Shown here: piece after piece, positions 63,619 to 64,000 of the stretch | Layout of the letters: the number at the start of each line of letters is the position of its first letter | How positions within the stretch are numbered: position 1 is the stretch's first letter | Assembly: GCA_048500255.1 (NCBI GenBank) | Contig: JASNYH010000002.1 | Span: 558,001-622,000 of the forward strand | From: JAMHWF01 sp048500255 | Lineage (GTDB): Bacteria; Pseudomonadota; Gammaproteobacteria; Burkholderiales; Burkholderiaceae_C | Direction: 5' to 3' | DNA length: 64,000 nt | Notes under the pieces: generated by a model | Told to the model about the DNA's origin: nothing | Seen by the model: the letters and a program-made list of their open reading frames with translations, nothing else | Database searches by the model: none | Position numbers and translations under genes: made by a program

Positions 63619-64000
63619 AGGGTCCGATCCTGCCCGGCGCGACGCTGGGCGTGATGGGCGGCGGGCAGCTCGGGCGCATGTTCGTGCACGCCGCGCAGCA
63701 GCTCGGCTATGCCGTTGCCGTGCTCGACCCCGATGCCGGCAGCCCGGCCGGCCAGGTCGCGCAACAGCATGTGCGGACCGGCTATCTCGATGCCGCCGGC
63801 CTGGATGCGCTGGCCGATGCAGCCGCCGCGATCACGACGGAATTCGAGAACGTGCCGGCCGAGGCGCTCGCCACGCTGGCGGCGCGCCGCCCGGTGGCGC
63901 CGTGCGCCGACGCCGTGGCCGTGTGCCAGCACCGCGCGGCCGAGAAGGCGCAGTTCGCGCGTTGCGGCGTGCCGGCGGCGCCGCATGCCGTCATCCAGAG
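63615..64000 (+). CDS. purK: N5-carboxyaminoimidazole ribonucleotide synthase, N-terminal part (runs off the right edge)
   Basis: It carboxylates AIR with ATP and bicarbonate to give N5-CAIR, the substrate of PurE. About 128 N-terminal residues are present. LGVMGGGQLGRMFVHAAQQLGY is the biotin-carboxylase-like nucleotide-binding start of ATP-grasp PurK, followed by TTEFENVPAEAL. GTG 63615 overlaps the purE stop by 4 nt, so the two are translationally coupled. Confidence 0.95.
   Translation, partial: MKGPILPGATLGVMGGGQLGRMFVHAAQQLGYAVAVLDPDAGSPAGQVAQQHVRTGYLDAAGLDALADAAAAITTEFENVPAEALATLAARRPVAPCADAVAVCQHRAAEKAQFARCGVPAAPHAVIQ

Overview
The window is about 64 kb of a GC-rich bacterial chromosome, almost fully coding. 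Gene content and order point to a betaproteobacterium of the order Burkholderiales (Comamonadaceae/Sphaerotilaceae-like): trpE-G-D-C with a monofunctional trpC, a tRNA-Tyr/Gly/Thr-tuf-tRNA-Trp-secE-nusG block, smg-dprA-LysM facing def-fmt-htpX, a DUF1631 gene, and pgk-pyk-fba-purC-purE-purK. This assignment rests on synteny and protein style, not on a database search. I saw no insertion sequences, prophage, CRISPR array or rRNA genes.

Layout. 1-3.6 kb: end of the trp operon (trpE 3' end, trpG, trpD, trpC) plus a translationally coupled DUF1643-like gene. 3.6-17.5 kb: three tRNA genes, tuf copy 1, tRNA-Trp, secE-nusG, rplKAJL and rpoBC, closed by a strong terminator. 17.5-18.3 kb: an orphan PIN-domain gene on the minus strand and a strong rpsL promoter. 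18.3-38 kb: str operon (rpsL, rpsG, fusA, tuf copy 2), then the S10, spc and alpha operons, interrupted only by a peroxiredoxin gene between rpsQ and rplN. 38-45.2 kb: a NodIJ-like ABC exporter pair, dsbD, initiator tRNA-Met, and yajC-secD-secF. 45.2-53.6 kb: DUF1631, then the minus-strand group LysM-dprA-smg, and def-fmt-htpX with a small lipoprotein. 53.6-64 kb: azlCD, then central carbon and purine genes: pgk, pyk, ppsA, fba, purC, cnoX (minus), purE and the start of purK.

How the genes work together: the core is the transcription/translation factory (RNA polymerase beta, beta', alpha; about 30 ribosomal proteins; EF-Tu, EF-G, IF-1; NusG), with the Sec machinery (SecE, SecY, YajC, SecDF) and N-terminal Met formylation/deformylation (initiator tRNA, Fmt, Def) nearby. 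The last 10 kb links lower glycolysis and gluconeogenesis (Pgk, Pyk, PpsA, Fba) with purine synthesis (PurC, PurE, PurK).

The most notable non-coding signals are: (i) nearly every spacer over about 80 bp inside the ribosomal operons contains one or more perfect short hairpins, usually in tandem; (ii) two tuf genes that look identical base for base, with identity ending within 1-2 bases of the ORF; (iii) a perfect FNR/CRP-type inverted repeat placed where a class II activator would bind ahead of ppsA; (iv) near-consensus sigma-70 promoters before rpsL and rplN; (v) TAG stop codons that double as TAGAAT -10 elements. I found no clearly new multi-gene system. These regulatory patterns and a few inserted genes (PIN, peroxiredoxin, DUF1643) are the best leads.
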